NCBI GenBank assembly: GCA_018672285.1
Contig: JABHGC010000273.1
Coordinates: 1-40,779 of the forward strand
Reading direction: 5' to 3'
DNA length: 40,779 bases
From: Methylococcales bacterium
GTDB taxonomy: Bacteria > Pseudomonadota > Gammaproteobacteria > JABHGC01
Part shown: positions 9,014 to 18,112 of the stretch, piece by piece
How the letters are laid out: the number at the start of each line of letters is the position of its first letter
Numbering within the stretch: the stretch's first letter is position 1
The notes under the pieces: model-generated
The model's input: the letters and a program-made list of their open reading frames with translations, nothing else
Told to the model about the DNA's origin: nothing
The model's database searches: none
Made by a program: the position numbers and the translations under genes

Positions 9014-10074
9014 TACTTACCACAAATTTTGCACATAGCATGTTGGCGTGCTGCCGCTTTATTCCGGATATCTAAATACCCTTCCGTATCCCAAAGCCTC
9101 GTAAATGGCTCTTTAATTACATTGCCAATTTTCACGGTATTATTCAGATCATGGCAACACATTAACACCTCACCATCCCCGCGAATCACAGGGCTTCTCC
9201 AGATAGAGCAAGGCGCTTTTTGATCTTTAAAAGCCAACCCTTCATCAATTTTATCATACAAAGTCACCTCATTTTCTATTGGCAACCATTCAACTAACTC
9301 TTCCTCACCTTTACCATCACTACGTCTGTGTACATTTAAGTTAATTGGCTTAGCAAAAAAACGATCAACCCCTAAGCCTTTTAGGTAACTACGAGCTGCA
9401 TCGACTTCTGTTTCATTAAACGAGTTAATTAAAAATGTGGCGGTGACTAAGGGTAGTTTCACTTTTGACGCATTTCTCGCCTTCATCATTTTTTCGATAT
9501 TTTCTTTCACTTTATCGAAGTCAGCACCAATACGGTATGCTTCAAATGATTTTTTACTATGACCATCATAAGAAATTTGCACATAATCTAACCCATCAAT
9601 AATATAACTCAACCTACGATCATCCATTAACGTGGCATTAGTAATGGTGTTGGTAAAATATCGCTCACGTGTGTAACCCACAATGTCGCCAAATTTAGGG
9701 TGGATTAAAGGCTCACCTGAATACACCAATGATAAATCGGTCGCAAACCCTGCCAAACTGTCAATAATTTTTTTGTAAGCATCAATATCAATATGTTTTT
9801 TCTGGGTACTTTCTCTAGCGATATCTGGCGGTACAGAGCAAAGTGGGCAACGTAAATTACAGACCGAAACAATATCTATCACAACTGTTTTTGGTCGGCC
9901 TTTTATTCGATTCACTAATGACTTAAAAGGGTACGTCAACGCTTTCTTATAATAACCACGCAACATCGAGCGATACATTCGTATCACTAAAACATCATGC
10001 AGAGTGTACCTAAAAAAGATAAAAATATTATGGATAAAAGTATATCGAAGCTTTGTTCTTATTTTTGATATCAT
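9013..10074 (-). CDS. Radical SAM/SPASM-domain protein
   Basis: A 353-residue protein with the radical SAM CX3CX2C motif at C72/C76/C79 (VCNLRCPLCS). A C-terminal SPASM-like cluster region contains CSIWRSP, MCCHDLNN and CKICGK with further cysteines for auxiliary iron-sulfur clusters. Known for the family: 5'-deoxyadenosyl radical chemistry, often on peptides (sactipeptide, quinohaemoprotein and PQQ maturation) but also dehydrogenation of aminoglycosides (BtrN-like). No precursor peptide gene is visible nearby, so a sugar substrate is the more likely reading; this is inference. It lies between the AsnB-like gene and an O-acetyltransferase. A second SPASM protein of similar design lies at 35790-37037. 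Confidence 0.88.
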   Translation of the reverse strand: MISKIRTKLRYTFIHNIFIFFRYTLHDVLVIRMYRSMLRGYYKKALTYPFKSLVNRIKGRPKTVVIDIVSVCNLRCPLCSVPPDIARESTQKKHIDIDAYKKIIDSLAGFATDLSLVYSGEPLIHPKFGDIVGYTRERYFTNTITNATLMDDRRLSYIIDGLDYVQISYDGHSKKSFEAYRIGADFDKVKENIEKMMKARNASKVKLPLVTATFLINSFNETEVDAARSYLKGLGVDRFFAKPINLNVHRRSDGKGEEELVEWLPIENEVTLYDKIDEGLAFKDQKAPCSIWRSPVIRGDGEVLMCCHDLNNTVKIGNVIKEPFTRLWDTEGYLDIRNKAAARQHAMCKICGK

Positions 10075-10078
10075 GTTT

Positions 10079-11713
10079 TTACTCTAGCTGCTGCTCTCTA
10101 ATCAATAACTCAGGATAGCGCCCTAATGGACCATTATAATACTTCATTGTTTTCGCATGATGCCAAAAACCAAATGGTGCATAATGGTGTGAATACTTAC
10201 CAAAATATTTCGTTAATTCATAAAACTGTGCTTTAGCAGACTGACCCGCAATCAGCCCAATCATCTTCGCAATTGGAAAAACCATGAAGCCGGCACCTTG
10301 CCAGTTCCACATGGTCGATTTAAAATCTTTGAACATTCCCATAAAATCCTGTTTTACAAGATATTCTTTATACAGGTTTTGATCAAATTTAAATTCTGAA
10401 GGCACCTGCTTCCAAAACTCAAACATCTCTAAATCCCATAAAGGCAATGACCAATCAATACCATAATAATCATAAGACCTCTGGCCATTCACCACATAGC
10501 GGCTTTGCCGCTCTGAACACTCCCATTGCTCGTACAATTTTATCAAATGTTGACCACTATATTCCCCCCCTTTTATTCCCAGGGAATTATGGATGCGGTC
10601 ACTTAACCAATCACTTGTCTTGGATAATACTTTTTTATTTAGCGAGTAATGTTTCTTAATAATGGCATCAATAATCACACTGATATCATAAAGTTTCTCT
10701 GCTTCAAGTGGTTGCAAGTGGTAACCTGATATATGGCCACCAGAAATGAAATCACCAGACTGACCATTTACAACAACAGAGCCTTCTGGATCATTAAATA
10801 TTTTATTCCGAATCATGTAGTCAAAGGCCACTTCATCCGACATAAATGGGATAGAGCACCCATTACTGGCAAATTGCCAATAGTCTTTGCGCTTATCTGA
10901 CCAAAAATATTTATTGACGATACGATTGCTGTAGGGAATAAACGCCCAGGGAACCCCCACTTTTTCAGCGACAATTTTCGCCCATTTTGCATCATAGTTA
11001 CCAGGTGGGCCATAAGAAAATGTGCGTATATTATCGTAACCCTTAGACTTTAAAAGACATAAAACCAAGCGAGAGTCTAACCCCCCGGATAAAGGGATCC
11101 AAATCGTTCGACCGTCAGCATGATCAACTACTCGCTGAAATACTCGATCCGTCACCTCTATCTGCTGCTGCATCAAATCATCACGGTTATGTGCCAATAA
11201 CTGTTCGGAAAAATAGGGTTGATAACAATGAACAACCGTTTTTTTAGTTTGTTTATCCCATAACAAACACTCACCTGGCTGTAACTGCTGAACAGATTTG
11301 AAAATTGTATTTGAACCAGAAACATAGTTTGCCATTTGCAGCTCAAGCAGTGAGTCACGATTAACATCATCTACACCAAAGGCTTTAATATCATTACTCA
11401 GCTGAAGTTGATCTTTCTCCTGCTGATAAACAATAACGTGACTTCTGACCCGATCAACACAGGCCAGTACCCAGCCATCACCTTCAATAATAATGGCAAA
11501 ATGCCCAGGCACCGCTTGCAAAGCTTGATACAGTTTCTGACTATTGCTGGGTAAGTTTATTTGACTGACCAACTGCTGTATTTGGACTAAGCTTTGCTCA
11601 GCTCCAGCCCCCCAAACAACACAATGATTATCCGATAGCTTCCGCCATGGCAGACGTGCACTCATTCGCAAACAAGACACCACTGCCTGCTCACTATTCC
11701 CTGTGTTATCCAT
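10079..11713 (-). CDS. Asparagine synthetase-like protein lacking the glutaminase cysteine
   Basis: A 544-residue protein. The synthetase domain is intact at the PP-loop (LSGGLDSR at about 208-215), so ATP-dependent adenylation of a carboxylate is plausible. The N-terminal domain is degenerate: it begins MDNTGNSEQ with no Cys2, and only the later part of the Ntn fold remains recognisable (GHFAIIIEGDG, then ACVDRVRSHVIVY). It therefore should not hydrolyse glutamine; it would need free ammonia, an amine substrate or a partner glutaminase, as in beta-lactam synthetase-type relatives. A 59-base gap, the largest in the run, separates it from the ABC transporter gene upstream. Inference: activation of a sugar acid or organic acid for amide formation. 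Confidence 0.82.
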   Translation of the reverse strand: MDNTGNSEQAVVSCLRMSARLPWRKLSDNHCVVWGAGAEQSLVQIQQLVSQINLPSNSQKLYQALQAVPGHFAIIIEGDGWVLACVDRVRSHVIVYQQEKDQLQLSNDIKAFGVDDVNRDSLLELQMANYVSGSNTIFKSVQQLQPGECLLWDKQTKKTVVHCYQPYFSEQLLAHNRDDLMQQQIEVTDRVFQRVVDHADGRTIWIPLSGGLDSRLVLCLLKSKGYDNIRTFSYGPPGNYDAKWAKIVAEKVGVPWAFIPYSNRIVNKYFWSDKRKDYWQFASNGCSIPFMSDEVAFDYMIRNKIFNDPEGSVVVNGQSGDFISGGHISGYHLQPLEAEKLYDISVIIDAIIKKHYSLNKKVLSKTSDWLSDRIHNSLGIKGGEYSGQHLIKLYEQWECSERQSRYVVNGQRSYDYYGIDWSLPLWDLEMFEFWKQVPSEFKFDQNLYKEYLVKQDFMGMFKDFKSTMWNWQGAGFMVFPIAKMIGLIAGQSAKAQFYELTKYFGKYSHHYAPFGFWHHAKTMKYYNGPLGRYPELLIREQQLE

Positions 11714-11772
11714 GATTCACACCAACCATTCAAAACAATTTATAAAATTAAAACAATGTGCTAATAAAAGCC

Positions 11773-13563
11773 CTAGGCACTATTACTTTGCACTGCCCAC
11801 GCCTTTGAGTACCAATCACTTTCTTTCAGCAATTCATCGTGTGTGCCGATAGCTTCAACAGCACCCGCACTTAACACAACAATCTGCTCAGCATCACACA
11901 CACCGGCTAACTGGTGAGACACAATAACAATTGTCGCTTGAGTTTCGCTGCGGATTCGCTTCAACGCCTGATGAAAGGCTCGCTCTGACTCAGCATCCAA
12001 GTTACTGGTTGGCTCATCTAAAATTAAGATATCTGACTGTTTAACTAGCGCTCGAGCAAGGTCTAAACGCTGTCGCTGACCACCTGATAAATTAACTGCA
12101 CCGTCACTCACCATTGCATCATAGCCACCAGGTAAGGACTCAATAAAATCTGCTGCTCCAGATAATTTAGCGGCTAATTTGATTTCATCAATACTCGCGT
12201 CAGGCTTTCCATAGCGTATATGATGTGCAATTGACCCATTAAAAATTTGTGGCCCTTGCGGTGCGTACGCAATAGATTGCCGCAATTGCTTCAGATCAAT
12301 ATCACCTATTGGTGTATTATCCACTAGAACAGTCCCTTTTTGTGGCGTTCTTAATGCTGGCAACAGGTCAATGAGCGTGGATTTACCACTGCCTGAAGCT
12401 CCAACAATGGCTGTCATCTGGCAAGCAGGGATAGTGAGGGATACATTCTGTAATACTTCCATGCCTGATTCAGGGTAACTAAAATGAATATTTTTCAGCG
12501 CTAACCCCGTTTTCAAGCCAGCCATTTCAACGGTACCTAGACTAACTTCTTTTTCGGCCTGCATAGTGAAGAGGCGCTCTTCCACCGCCTCAATAGAGCC
12601 TAATAAGCGCTGTGTTTTTTGCCATTGCATGATAATGCCTTTTATCACAGGCATTAACCTCAACGCAATCAACAGGTAAAGGCCGATCACCTCAATATTC
12701 ATATGCAACACACTGTAGGCTACATATAAAAACACCAAACTTAACGCAATGACCACAGGCTCCATCACTACATCAGTCCGCCCCTGTAGCACAACCCCCC
12801 GAACAGTAAACTGCTTTTGAGAGCTCACTAATACAGAAAAATCTTGTTGTTCCGCTTTTTCAGTACCTGACAAACGGACAAGACGAGGAGATTTTAACCG
12901 CTCAACCAGAAAGGTCGACATTTGCGTATTAGCATCCACCAACTTCCGGCCAACGAGCGCACTTTTTTTCACCCATATTTTGGGTACAAACCCTGTCACA
13001 ACCAACACCACTAATGATGCTAGCGTCATTTCCCAGGATAAAAAGGATAAAATTGTCAAATACCCAACAGCCATTAAAAGATAAACAAGCAGCTCCAAAG
13101 GTGCTGCAATCCCAATCACTGCTGCATTGATCTCTGTGGTCATGACATTCACCAGGTTACCGACAGGCATACGGTCATGATAAGCAATATTCGCACTCAG
13201 ATAACGGTCAAACATTTTTTTACGCAAGTTCATAATCACACCCTGTGTAATCATCGAAATGTAAATCATCCTAACGTAAGAAAAAAGTTGCCGGAGTAAA
13301 AACAAGGTAAAGGCAATGGCTAATAAATATTGTAGAGATACCGCAAGCCCCAGCCATGAAAAGCTATTGATGATATATTGCCAAAACCCAGAAGCATTTA
13401 ATAATGCTGAAACATCACCCTCTAAACGCATATATTGAAAAATAGGCAGAAAAACACTCACACCAAACATTTCGGTGAACGTCGTCATCAGTGACATAAC
13501 AATAATAAAGGCCATTGCTTGGTATGATAACCCAAACCGGTGCGCTCGCTTTATCCAGTCCAT
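11773..13563 (-). CDS. ABC transporter, fused permease/ATPase (PglK/MsbA-like flippase)
   Basis: A 596-residue half-transporter. The N-terminal part holds about six membrane segments (residues 15-310). The nucleotide-binding domain has Walker A GASGSGKST (388-396), signature LSGGQRQR (492-499), Walker B ILILDEPTS (512-520) and the H-loop SH (549-550), so it looks fully active as a homodimer. Length and domain order match PglK and MsbA. As no Wzx-type flippase and no Wzm/Wzt pair is visible, it is the best candidate for moving the finished lipid-linked oligosaccharide across the inner membrane. Its place at the junction between the nonulosonate genes and the glycosyltransferases fits that role. 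Confidence 0.9.
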   Translation of the reverse strand: MDWIKRAHRFGLSYQAMAFIIVMSLMTTFTEMFGVSVFLPIFQYMRLEGDVSALLNASGFWQYIINSFSWLGLAVSLQYLLAIAFTLFLLRQLFSYVRMIYISMITQGVIMNLRKKMFDRYLSANIAYHDRMPVGNLVNVMTTEINAAVIGIAAPLELLVYLLMAVGYLTILSFLSWEMTLASLVVLVVTGFVPKIWVKKSALVGRKLVDANTQMSTFLVERLKSPRLVRLSGTEKAEQQDFSVLVSSQKQFTVRGVVLQGRTDVVMEPVVIALSLVFLYVAYSVLHMNIEVIGLYLLIALRLMPVIKGIIMQWQKTQRLLGSIEAVEERLFTMQAEKEVSLGTVEMAGLKTGLALKNIHFSYPESGMEVLQNVSLTIPACQMTAIVGASGSGKSTLIDLLPALRTPQKGTVLVDNTPIGDIDLKQLRQSIAYAPQGPQIFNGSIAHHIRYGKPDASIDEIKLAAKLSGAADFIESLPGGYDAMVSDGAVNLSGGQRQRLDLARALVKQSDILILDEPTSNLDAESERAFHQALKRIRSETQATIVIVSHQLAGVCDAEQIVVLSAGAVEAIGTHDELLKESDWYSKAWAVQSNSA

Positions 13564-13579
13564 ATCGTTTTAACCTAGA

Positions 13580-14332
13580 CTAATCGTCTGTACCCAATAT
13601 ATTGTGTGGCCCTAATCGCTCTTCATTCAGCTCGAAGGTGGTTAAATCATTCTCTCTATCCCAAAACATGGTGTAATTTCGGGTAAAGTTACGCTGTAAA
13701 AACCGAGCATTATTGGTTCGACCATCAATGATAATAAATGTCCCAGGCAAAAATGTAGTTTCCATCAATAACAAATCAGCAGAGATCACCGTTCGCTCAT
13801 GACACTGAAAACTTAATCCGTTGACATTGCCTTTAACATCTTGTGGTGCAGGGCCATCTAAATAAATAAAATCGGCTATTACATCTGGTAACGTCTCATA
13901 GTAATGACATAATTGCCCTTGGTGTTGACCGATTTTGACATCACTATAATGAAAATTACAATGAGCCAACAAATGCTCCGGAACACGCGATCGTGCTGTA
14001 TCTAACCATTGCTGACTGGCATCCACTGAAAATAACTGGAACAAAAATCGGTTACGTAGCGTTTTAGTCTCCCCCTTGTTTTCCCAGTCTTGCTTATTTT
14101 TATACAATGCATCAGCCATCACCACCGTTGAAAAGCCAACACCAAATTCAATCGCGGTAAAACATTTACGTGAGCGTATTAACTTATGTAATCTCACCAG
14201 CTCTTCGGCTTGCGGTGCAATTGGAGTTTGCCCAGTTGCAGATGTATCCTGACTAAAAAAAGGAATAATTTTATCTAACCCTTCGGCTTCAATATAGGCT
14301 TTATTCGCCTCATACTGCTGTTCCCTATTCAT
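13580..14332 (-). CDS. Putative class I SAM-dependent methyltransferase, unfamiliar subgroup
   Basis: A 250-residue protein I cannot assign to a named family. It has IEFGVGFSTVVMADAL (about residues 50-65), resembling a SAM-binding glycine motif, an acidic residue after a beta-strand (LFSVDASQQWLDTAR) and a YLDGPAPQD segment where class I methyltransferases place motif IV. TFIIIDGRTNNARFL is a further core-strand pattern. Together these fit a Rossmann methyltransferase fold. It sits between neuA and the ABC flippase, 24 bases from neuA. Inference: modification of the nonulosonate or of the assembled glycan; catalysis other than methyl transfer is possible. Confidence 0.6.
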   Translation of the reverse strand: MNREQQYEANKAYIEAEGLDKIIPFFSQDTSATGQTPIAPQAEELVRLHKLIRSRKCFTAIEFGVGFSTVVMADALYKNKQDWENKGETKTLRNRFLFQLFSVDASQQWLDTARSRVPEHLLAHCNFHYSDVKIGQHQGQLCHYYETLPDVIADFIYLDGPAPQDVKGNVNGLSFQCHERTVISADLLLMETTFLPGTFIIIDGRTNNARFLQRNFTRNYTMFWDRENDLTTFELNEERLGPHNILGTDD

Positions 14333-14356
14333 ACTTACCCTTCAATTTCACACAGT

Positions 14357-15061
14357 TTAATCGTTAGACATTAAAAATTCAGCGAAAGCCAAATCAATTG
14401 GCTCATCAATATTAACAAGGTCGCGCTCTATCATATAACCACCACACTGCTTGCCAATAATTGCTTTTTTTTGAAAAAGTTGCTCTCTAGTCACCACATA
14501 ACACACACCATTACGGTGGCAATAATCAGGTATGTTTTGCCTAATACTATATTGCTCACCATTTTCTAAATAAAAAGACAGTAGATTCCCCTTAAGCTCT
14601 AATGTCTTATGCGGCGTGTAGTGCGCAGGTGTCGGGCTTACCGTCACAACCGATGAGAGCGACTCATCCAATAACAAATCAATAGCTCCAATTAAATCAG
14701 CCTCACAGCGCATTGGGCTCGTAGGTTCCAATAAAATAGATAAATCAAACTGTTCACCGGTTATTTTTTCACTCTCATCCCAAGCATGAAGCCAAGCATC
14801 ACTAGAAGATGCTTTATCTCCAGATAGATAATCAGGACGAACAAAAGGGGCATTCAAGTCATATTGTTGACCCACACGAATAATATCTAAATCATCCGAT
14901 GATAAAACATGGTAATCCAACCAGCTTAATGACTGAACAAGCATCCCCACGTGGCCAATTAATGGTATGCCAGATAGCGGCTGTATGTTTTTTTGCTTAA
15001 TTCCTTTACTACCACCTCTAGCAGGGATAACTGCCAGTATTTTTTTATTTTTATATGACAC
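14357..15061 (-). CDS. neuA: Acylneuraminate cytidylyltransferase (NeuA/LegF-type)
   Basis: A 234-residue protein opening KKILAVIPARGGSKGIKQKN, the nucleotide-binding signature of CMP-nonulosonate synthetases. LLEPTSPMR (about 100-108) and the RNGVCYVV / ERDLVNIDEP segments are also typical. It catalyses CTP plus a nonulosonic acid to CMP-nonulosonate in the cytoplasm. The start is a GTG with an AAAGAG ribosome-binding stretch inside the end of neuC. With NeuC and NeuB just upstream it completes a three-gene activation pathway. The sequence does not separate Neu5Ac from legionaminic acid specificity. A second, SpsF-type cytidylyltransferase lies at 21827-22522. Confidence 0.9.
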   Translation of the reverse strand: MSYKNKKILAVIPARGGSKGIKQKNIQPLSGIPLIGHVGMLVQSLSWLDYHVLSSDDLDIIRVGQQYDLNAPFVRPDYLSGDKASSSDAWLHAWDESEKITGEQFDLSILLEPTSPMRCEADLIGAIDLLLDESLSSVVTVSPTPAHYTPHKTLELKGNLLSFYLENGEQYSIRQNIPDYCHRNGVCYVVTREQLFQKKAIIGKQCGGYMIERDLVNIDEPIDLAFAEFLMSND

Positions 15062-15070
15062 AGTGACTCT

Positions 15071-16240
15071 TTAATCCGCCGTATAATAAAGTTTCTTTTG
15101 AGCATAAGGCTTTAATTCAACCAATTTACCCACTATTTCTTTTGAAATGCCAGGCTTACCATACAGCTCGCTAGCTGGATATTTTTTAACCTTAACCTGT
15201 GCTTCTATAGCAACGATAATCTCTGTTTTTACAGGTTCTACACGCGTAACAGCTTCCCCCCATTCACGCCCATCTTGCCGAGAACCAACCAAAACGACGG
15301 GTACACCGATGACAGAACCATCTCGAATAAAACTTGAGGAATTACCCACTGCACAAATTGCATTTGATAACACAGAAATGAATACTTCTGGCTCAAAATT
15401 TTTGTATGCATGTAATAACGCTTTGGGATACTGCTCTCTAAACCGGCGAATTTCTTGTGCGACAGTATCTGACCCTGCATCAATGTTTGGCCATAACAAA
15501 ATAGTTTGTATCCCCGTTTCATGAATGGCACTAAGCAGCTCTTTCATTTGCTCCTCAGCATCATGTACTTCTGTTGTAACAGGGTGAAATATCACCATTA
15601 AATAAGGTTCATCAAAATCAATACTAGGGCCGACACCCATAGATAAACTTTGTAGTGCTTCTTCCGGAATATTTTTACTAGCATCATTAATCACGTCAAC
15701 ACTTGGGCAACCAATATGCACAATACTTTTAGGATCCTCTCCCATCGCTAAAACATAATCACAAGATCTTTGAGTTGCAGGAACATGATAGTGTGCTAAT
15801 TTTGTAATCGCATGACGGGTCAACTCATCAATTGACCCAGTCACTTCACCACCTTGAAAATGAATGAGACATAAATTCTGATACACCGTCGCGATTGCAG
15901 CACTGATGGCTTCATATCGATCACCAATCATAACCACAAAATCCGGCTGCAAACGCTGTAATACTCCAGTGAACTCAATAACACCAAAACCAACTGACTT
16001 TGCCATCGTGCTTGGTACTGACCCCTCCACTTCCATGTAGATCTGTTCAGCAATGTCAAAACCGTCTTGCTTCAATACATTTAAGGTCTTGCCATATTTC
16101 CCCAGGAGCATGGTACCCGCACAGATAACATGCAGATCAACATCAGGGTGCTCACGTAGACCCACCATCACAGGCTTGAGGCGACCATAATTGGCACGAT
16201 CAACCAACACTACTGCAATGCGAATTTTTTTATTAGTCAT
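15071..16240 (-). CDS. neuC: Hydrolysing UDP-HexNAc 2-epimerase (NeuC/LegG-type)
   Basis: A 389-residue enzyme. I choose the ATG at 16238-16240 rather than the upstream TTG at 16268-16270: the ATG gives MTNKKIRIAVVLVDRANYG, the normal family N-terminus, while the TTG adds ten odd residues overlapping the preceding gene. Motifs include GDRYEAISAA, HFQGGEVTGSIDE, and GNSSSFIRDGSVIGVPVV near the C-terminus, all typical of hydrolysing UDP-GlcNAc 2-epimerases. It releases ManNAc, or the 2,4-diacetamido-trideoxymannose if the substrate is UDP-diacetylbacillosamine. No LegB/LegC/LegH genes for the latter are in the window, so either Neu5Ac-type synthesis or genes elsewhere must be assumed. Confidence 0.9.
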   Translation of the reverse strand: MTNKKIRIAVVLVDRANYGRLKPVMVGLREHPDVDLHVICAGTMLLGKYGKTLNVLKQDGFDIAEQIYMEVEGSVPSTMAKSVGFGVIEFTGVLQRLQPDFVVMIGDRYEAISAAIATVYQNLCLIHFQGGEVTGSIDELTRHAITKLAHYHVPATQRSCDYVLAMGEDPKSIVHIGCPSVDVINDASKNIPEEALQSLSMGVGPSIDFDEPYLMVIFHPVTTEVHDAEEQMKELLSAIHETGIQTILLWPNIDAGSDTVAQEIRRFREQYPKALLHAYKNFEPEVFISVLSNAICAVGNSSSFIRDGSVIGVPVVLVGSRQDGREWGEAVTRVEPVKTEIIVAIEAQVKVKKYPASELYGKPGISKEIVGKLVELKPYAQKKLYYTAD

Positions 16241-16247
16241 TTTAGCT

Positions 16248-17069
16248 CTAAGCCTTTTCTGCCCACACAATATAACTCATTGGAAAACTCTTATCTGGCT
16301 TAGCAATATTGGTTGGATATTTTTTATCTAACGCTTGTAAATAGGGATAATGTTCTTTATAAAACCAGTCAATTTTTTCTTGACGTATCTCATCAGGAAA
16401 ATACTCTAGCGCTTGCTGCCATACATACGCTAACACATCAAATACGCCCGTCCCATGTCTTGTCTGTGTTGTTGTTAAACCCGCGTTTTCAAACATCACG
16501 CTAATCCCGCCAGGGGTATAACGCAAATAATCTTGAGGCATGTGATGCAACTCACGAACCAACCCTTCAAAGATAAGGCATTGACCACCCGGCTTTAACA
16601 CTCGGTTAATTTCTGCAAATAATCCTGCTTGATCCCGCTCATGATGGATCACATTGGGCACCAATACATGCGTCATTGAACCTGTTTCAATGCATTTCAA
16701 GTCACTAATATAAGAAACATGATCCGGCCGCCATTTAATGCAACGCTCATCTTCAAGCCATGATAACTGCTGGCCAAAGCGGTTATCATCCTCTGACACA
16801 ACACAATCAACAGCAACGACTTGGGCGTTTGCCAATATCGGTGCAAACAATGTAAAACCACCATAAAAATAGGCACGCTCCAACACTAATACAGTGTCAT
16901 CAGCACACAACGTTTTATTGAGCTGTGCAAATTCATCAAATAATATCTGAAACTGTGGCCATTTCGTTTCTACTTGGTAGAAATCTTGTTTTAAAAATTC
17001 CACATGGTCTAGTAAAGCTTGCTCAGAGACACTTGGCCTTTTCGTACCTTGGTATAATTCATATTTCAT
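16248..17069 (-). CDS. SAM-dependent methyltransferase (Methyltransf_11-like)
   Basis: A 273-residue protein. The core has an acidic strand end (VVAVDCVVSEDD) and, later, HVLVPNVIHHERDQAGLFAE followed by INRVLKPGGQCLIFEGL, the post-I and motif III pattern of class I methyltransferases. The glycine motif is weak (LVLERAYFYGGFTLFAPI), so binding may be atypical. It is tightly packed between neuB (8 bases) and neuC (7 bases), which places it inside the nonulosonate block. Inference: O- or N-methylation of the nonulosonic acid or its precursor. The acceptor is not deducible. Confidence 0.7.
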   Translation of the reverse strand: MKYELYQGTKRPSVSEQALLDHVEFLKQDFYQVETKWPQFQILFDEFAQLNKTLCADDTVLVLERAYFYGGFTLFAPILANAQVVAVDCVVSEDDNRFGQQLSWLEDERCIKWRPDHVSYISDLKCIETGSMTHVLVPNVIHHERDQAGLFAEINRVLKPGGQCLIFEGLVRELHHMPQDYLRYTPGGISVMFENAGLTTTQTRHGTGVFDVLAYVWQQALEYFPDEIRQEKIDWFYKEHYPYLQALDKKYPTNIAKPDKSFPMSYIVWAEKA

Positions 17070-17077
17070 TATGCACC

Positions 17078-18112
17078 TCAGATAAAATCATCCCAATCTA
17101 ATCGCTCACCCTTGACTATCACCCTTTTTGCTTTTTTGTTCAATAACGACTCGAATTGATCAACCGGAATGCCATTCATCGGTTTCCTTGCCCCTAAATG
17201 CGCCAAAGTCACCTCACAACCAGCATCAATATTCTGTTCGGCAATCAGCGCCTTACCAAACATCTGTTTCAAAGAAGATAATTCTTCAGATACTACATTT
17301 TTTTGTTTTATAGGCTGGTCGATACAGATCACATCTTTTGAAAATTGCACCAATGCTGACAGTTCATCCATATCAATTGATGATGACGTATCTGGGCCAA
17401 ACATCCCCTTATCAAAAGTAACATGTACCTCAATAATATTGGCCCCTCGAGCAATAGCAATTTGTGACGGTGTAATTTGGCCACTATGATCTGATAACCC
17501 CACCACTGTTCCACCAATATCGCGATATAATTGTACATTTTCCATCCCGACATAATCTAAAGGAGTAGGATACATCGTGGTACATTGCATCACTGCAAAT
17601 CCAGGCTCGTAATCAGAGAATGACACCAACAATCGCATCACATCATCTAAGGTGCTCATTCCTGTACTGGCGATTATCGGCAATTGCGTTTCTTTTAATC
17701 GCTGCAATAATAACGGGTTAAAGACCTCACCCGACCCCACCTTCCATGCAGGGACAGATAGTGACTGTAGCAACGTAACAGCTTCAAAAGAGAAGGGTGA
17801 ACTCAAAAAAACCAAATTTTTCTCAGCAGCATGATCAGCCAAACCAGCCCATTGCACTTGAGTAAACTCCATTCTCTTCCAGTAATCGTACCGGGTTTTA
17901 TCTTCATAACTAAAATTCACCCGAAATGGCTCACCAGGAGATGACTCAGCTTCAGCAATGTGTGTCTGAAATTTTATTGCATCTGCACCCGCTTCTGCGA
18001 CAGCATCAATATAAGCATGAGCAAGCCCCAACGACCCATCGTGAGCTTGAGCAATTTCAGCAATAATAAAGGCTTTATGCCCGTCTCCCACCGTATGATT
18101 ACCAATTAACAC
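17078..18112 (-). CDS. neuB: N-acetylneuraminate synthase-family protein (first NulO synthase)
   Basis: A 344-residue protein. IIAEIAQAHDGSLGLAHAYI (residue 16 on), ADAIKFQTHIAE, WKVGSGEVFN, IIASTGMST and LSDHSG are the NeuB TIM-barrel blocks, and a C-terminal SAF (antifreeze-like) domain follows (GCEVTLAHLGARKPMNG). NeuB condenses phosphoenolpyruvate with ManNAc or a 6-deoxy relative to give a nine-carbon acid. The Gln-Ala-His in EIAQAHDG, rather than the more common EIGxNHxG of the second synthase in this window, suggests a separate subfamily and substrate. The start is a GTG sharing one base with the stop of the upstream gene (TAGTG). It pairs with neuC and neuA downstream. Confidence 0.9.
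   Translation of the reverse strand: MLIGNHTVGDGHKAFIIAEIAQAHDGSLGLAHAYIDAVAEAGADAIKFQTHIAEAESSPGEPFRVNFSYEDKTRYDYWKRMEFTQVQWAGLADHAAEKNLVFLSSPFSFEAVTLLQSLSVPAWKVGSGEVFNPLLLQRLKETQLPIIASTGMSTLDDVMRLLVSFSDYEPGFAVMQCTTMYPTPLDYVGMENVQLYRDIGGTVVGLSDHSGQITPSQIAIARGANIIEVHVTFDKGMFGPDTSSSIDMDELSALVQFSKDVICIDQPIKQKNVVSEELSSLKQMFGKALIAEQNIDAGCEVTLAHLGARKPMNGIPVDQFESLLNKKAKRVIVKGERLDWDDFI

Noticed and set aside
3203..13563. Exosortase/PEP-CTERM type exopolysaccharide locus, suggested by AsnB, GT4 enzymes and SGNH/MBOAT
   Set aside because: No exosortase, PEP-CTERM protein, Wza/Wzc-type export or polymerase gene is visible, while nonulosonate genes dominate.
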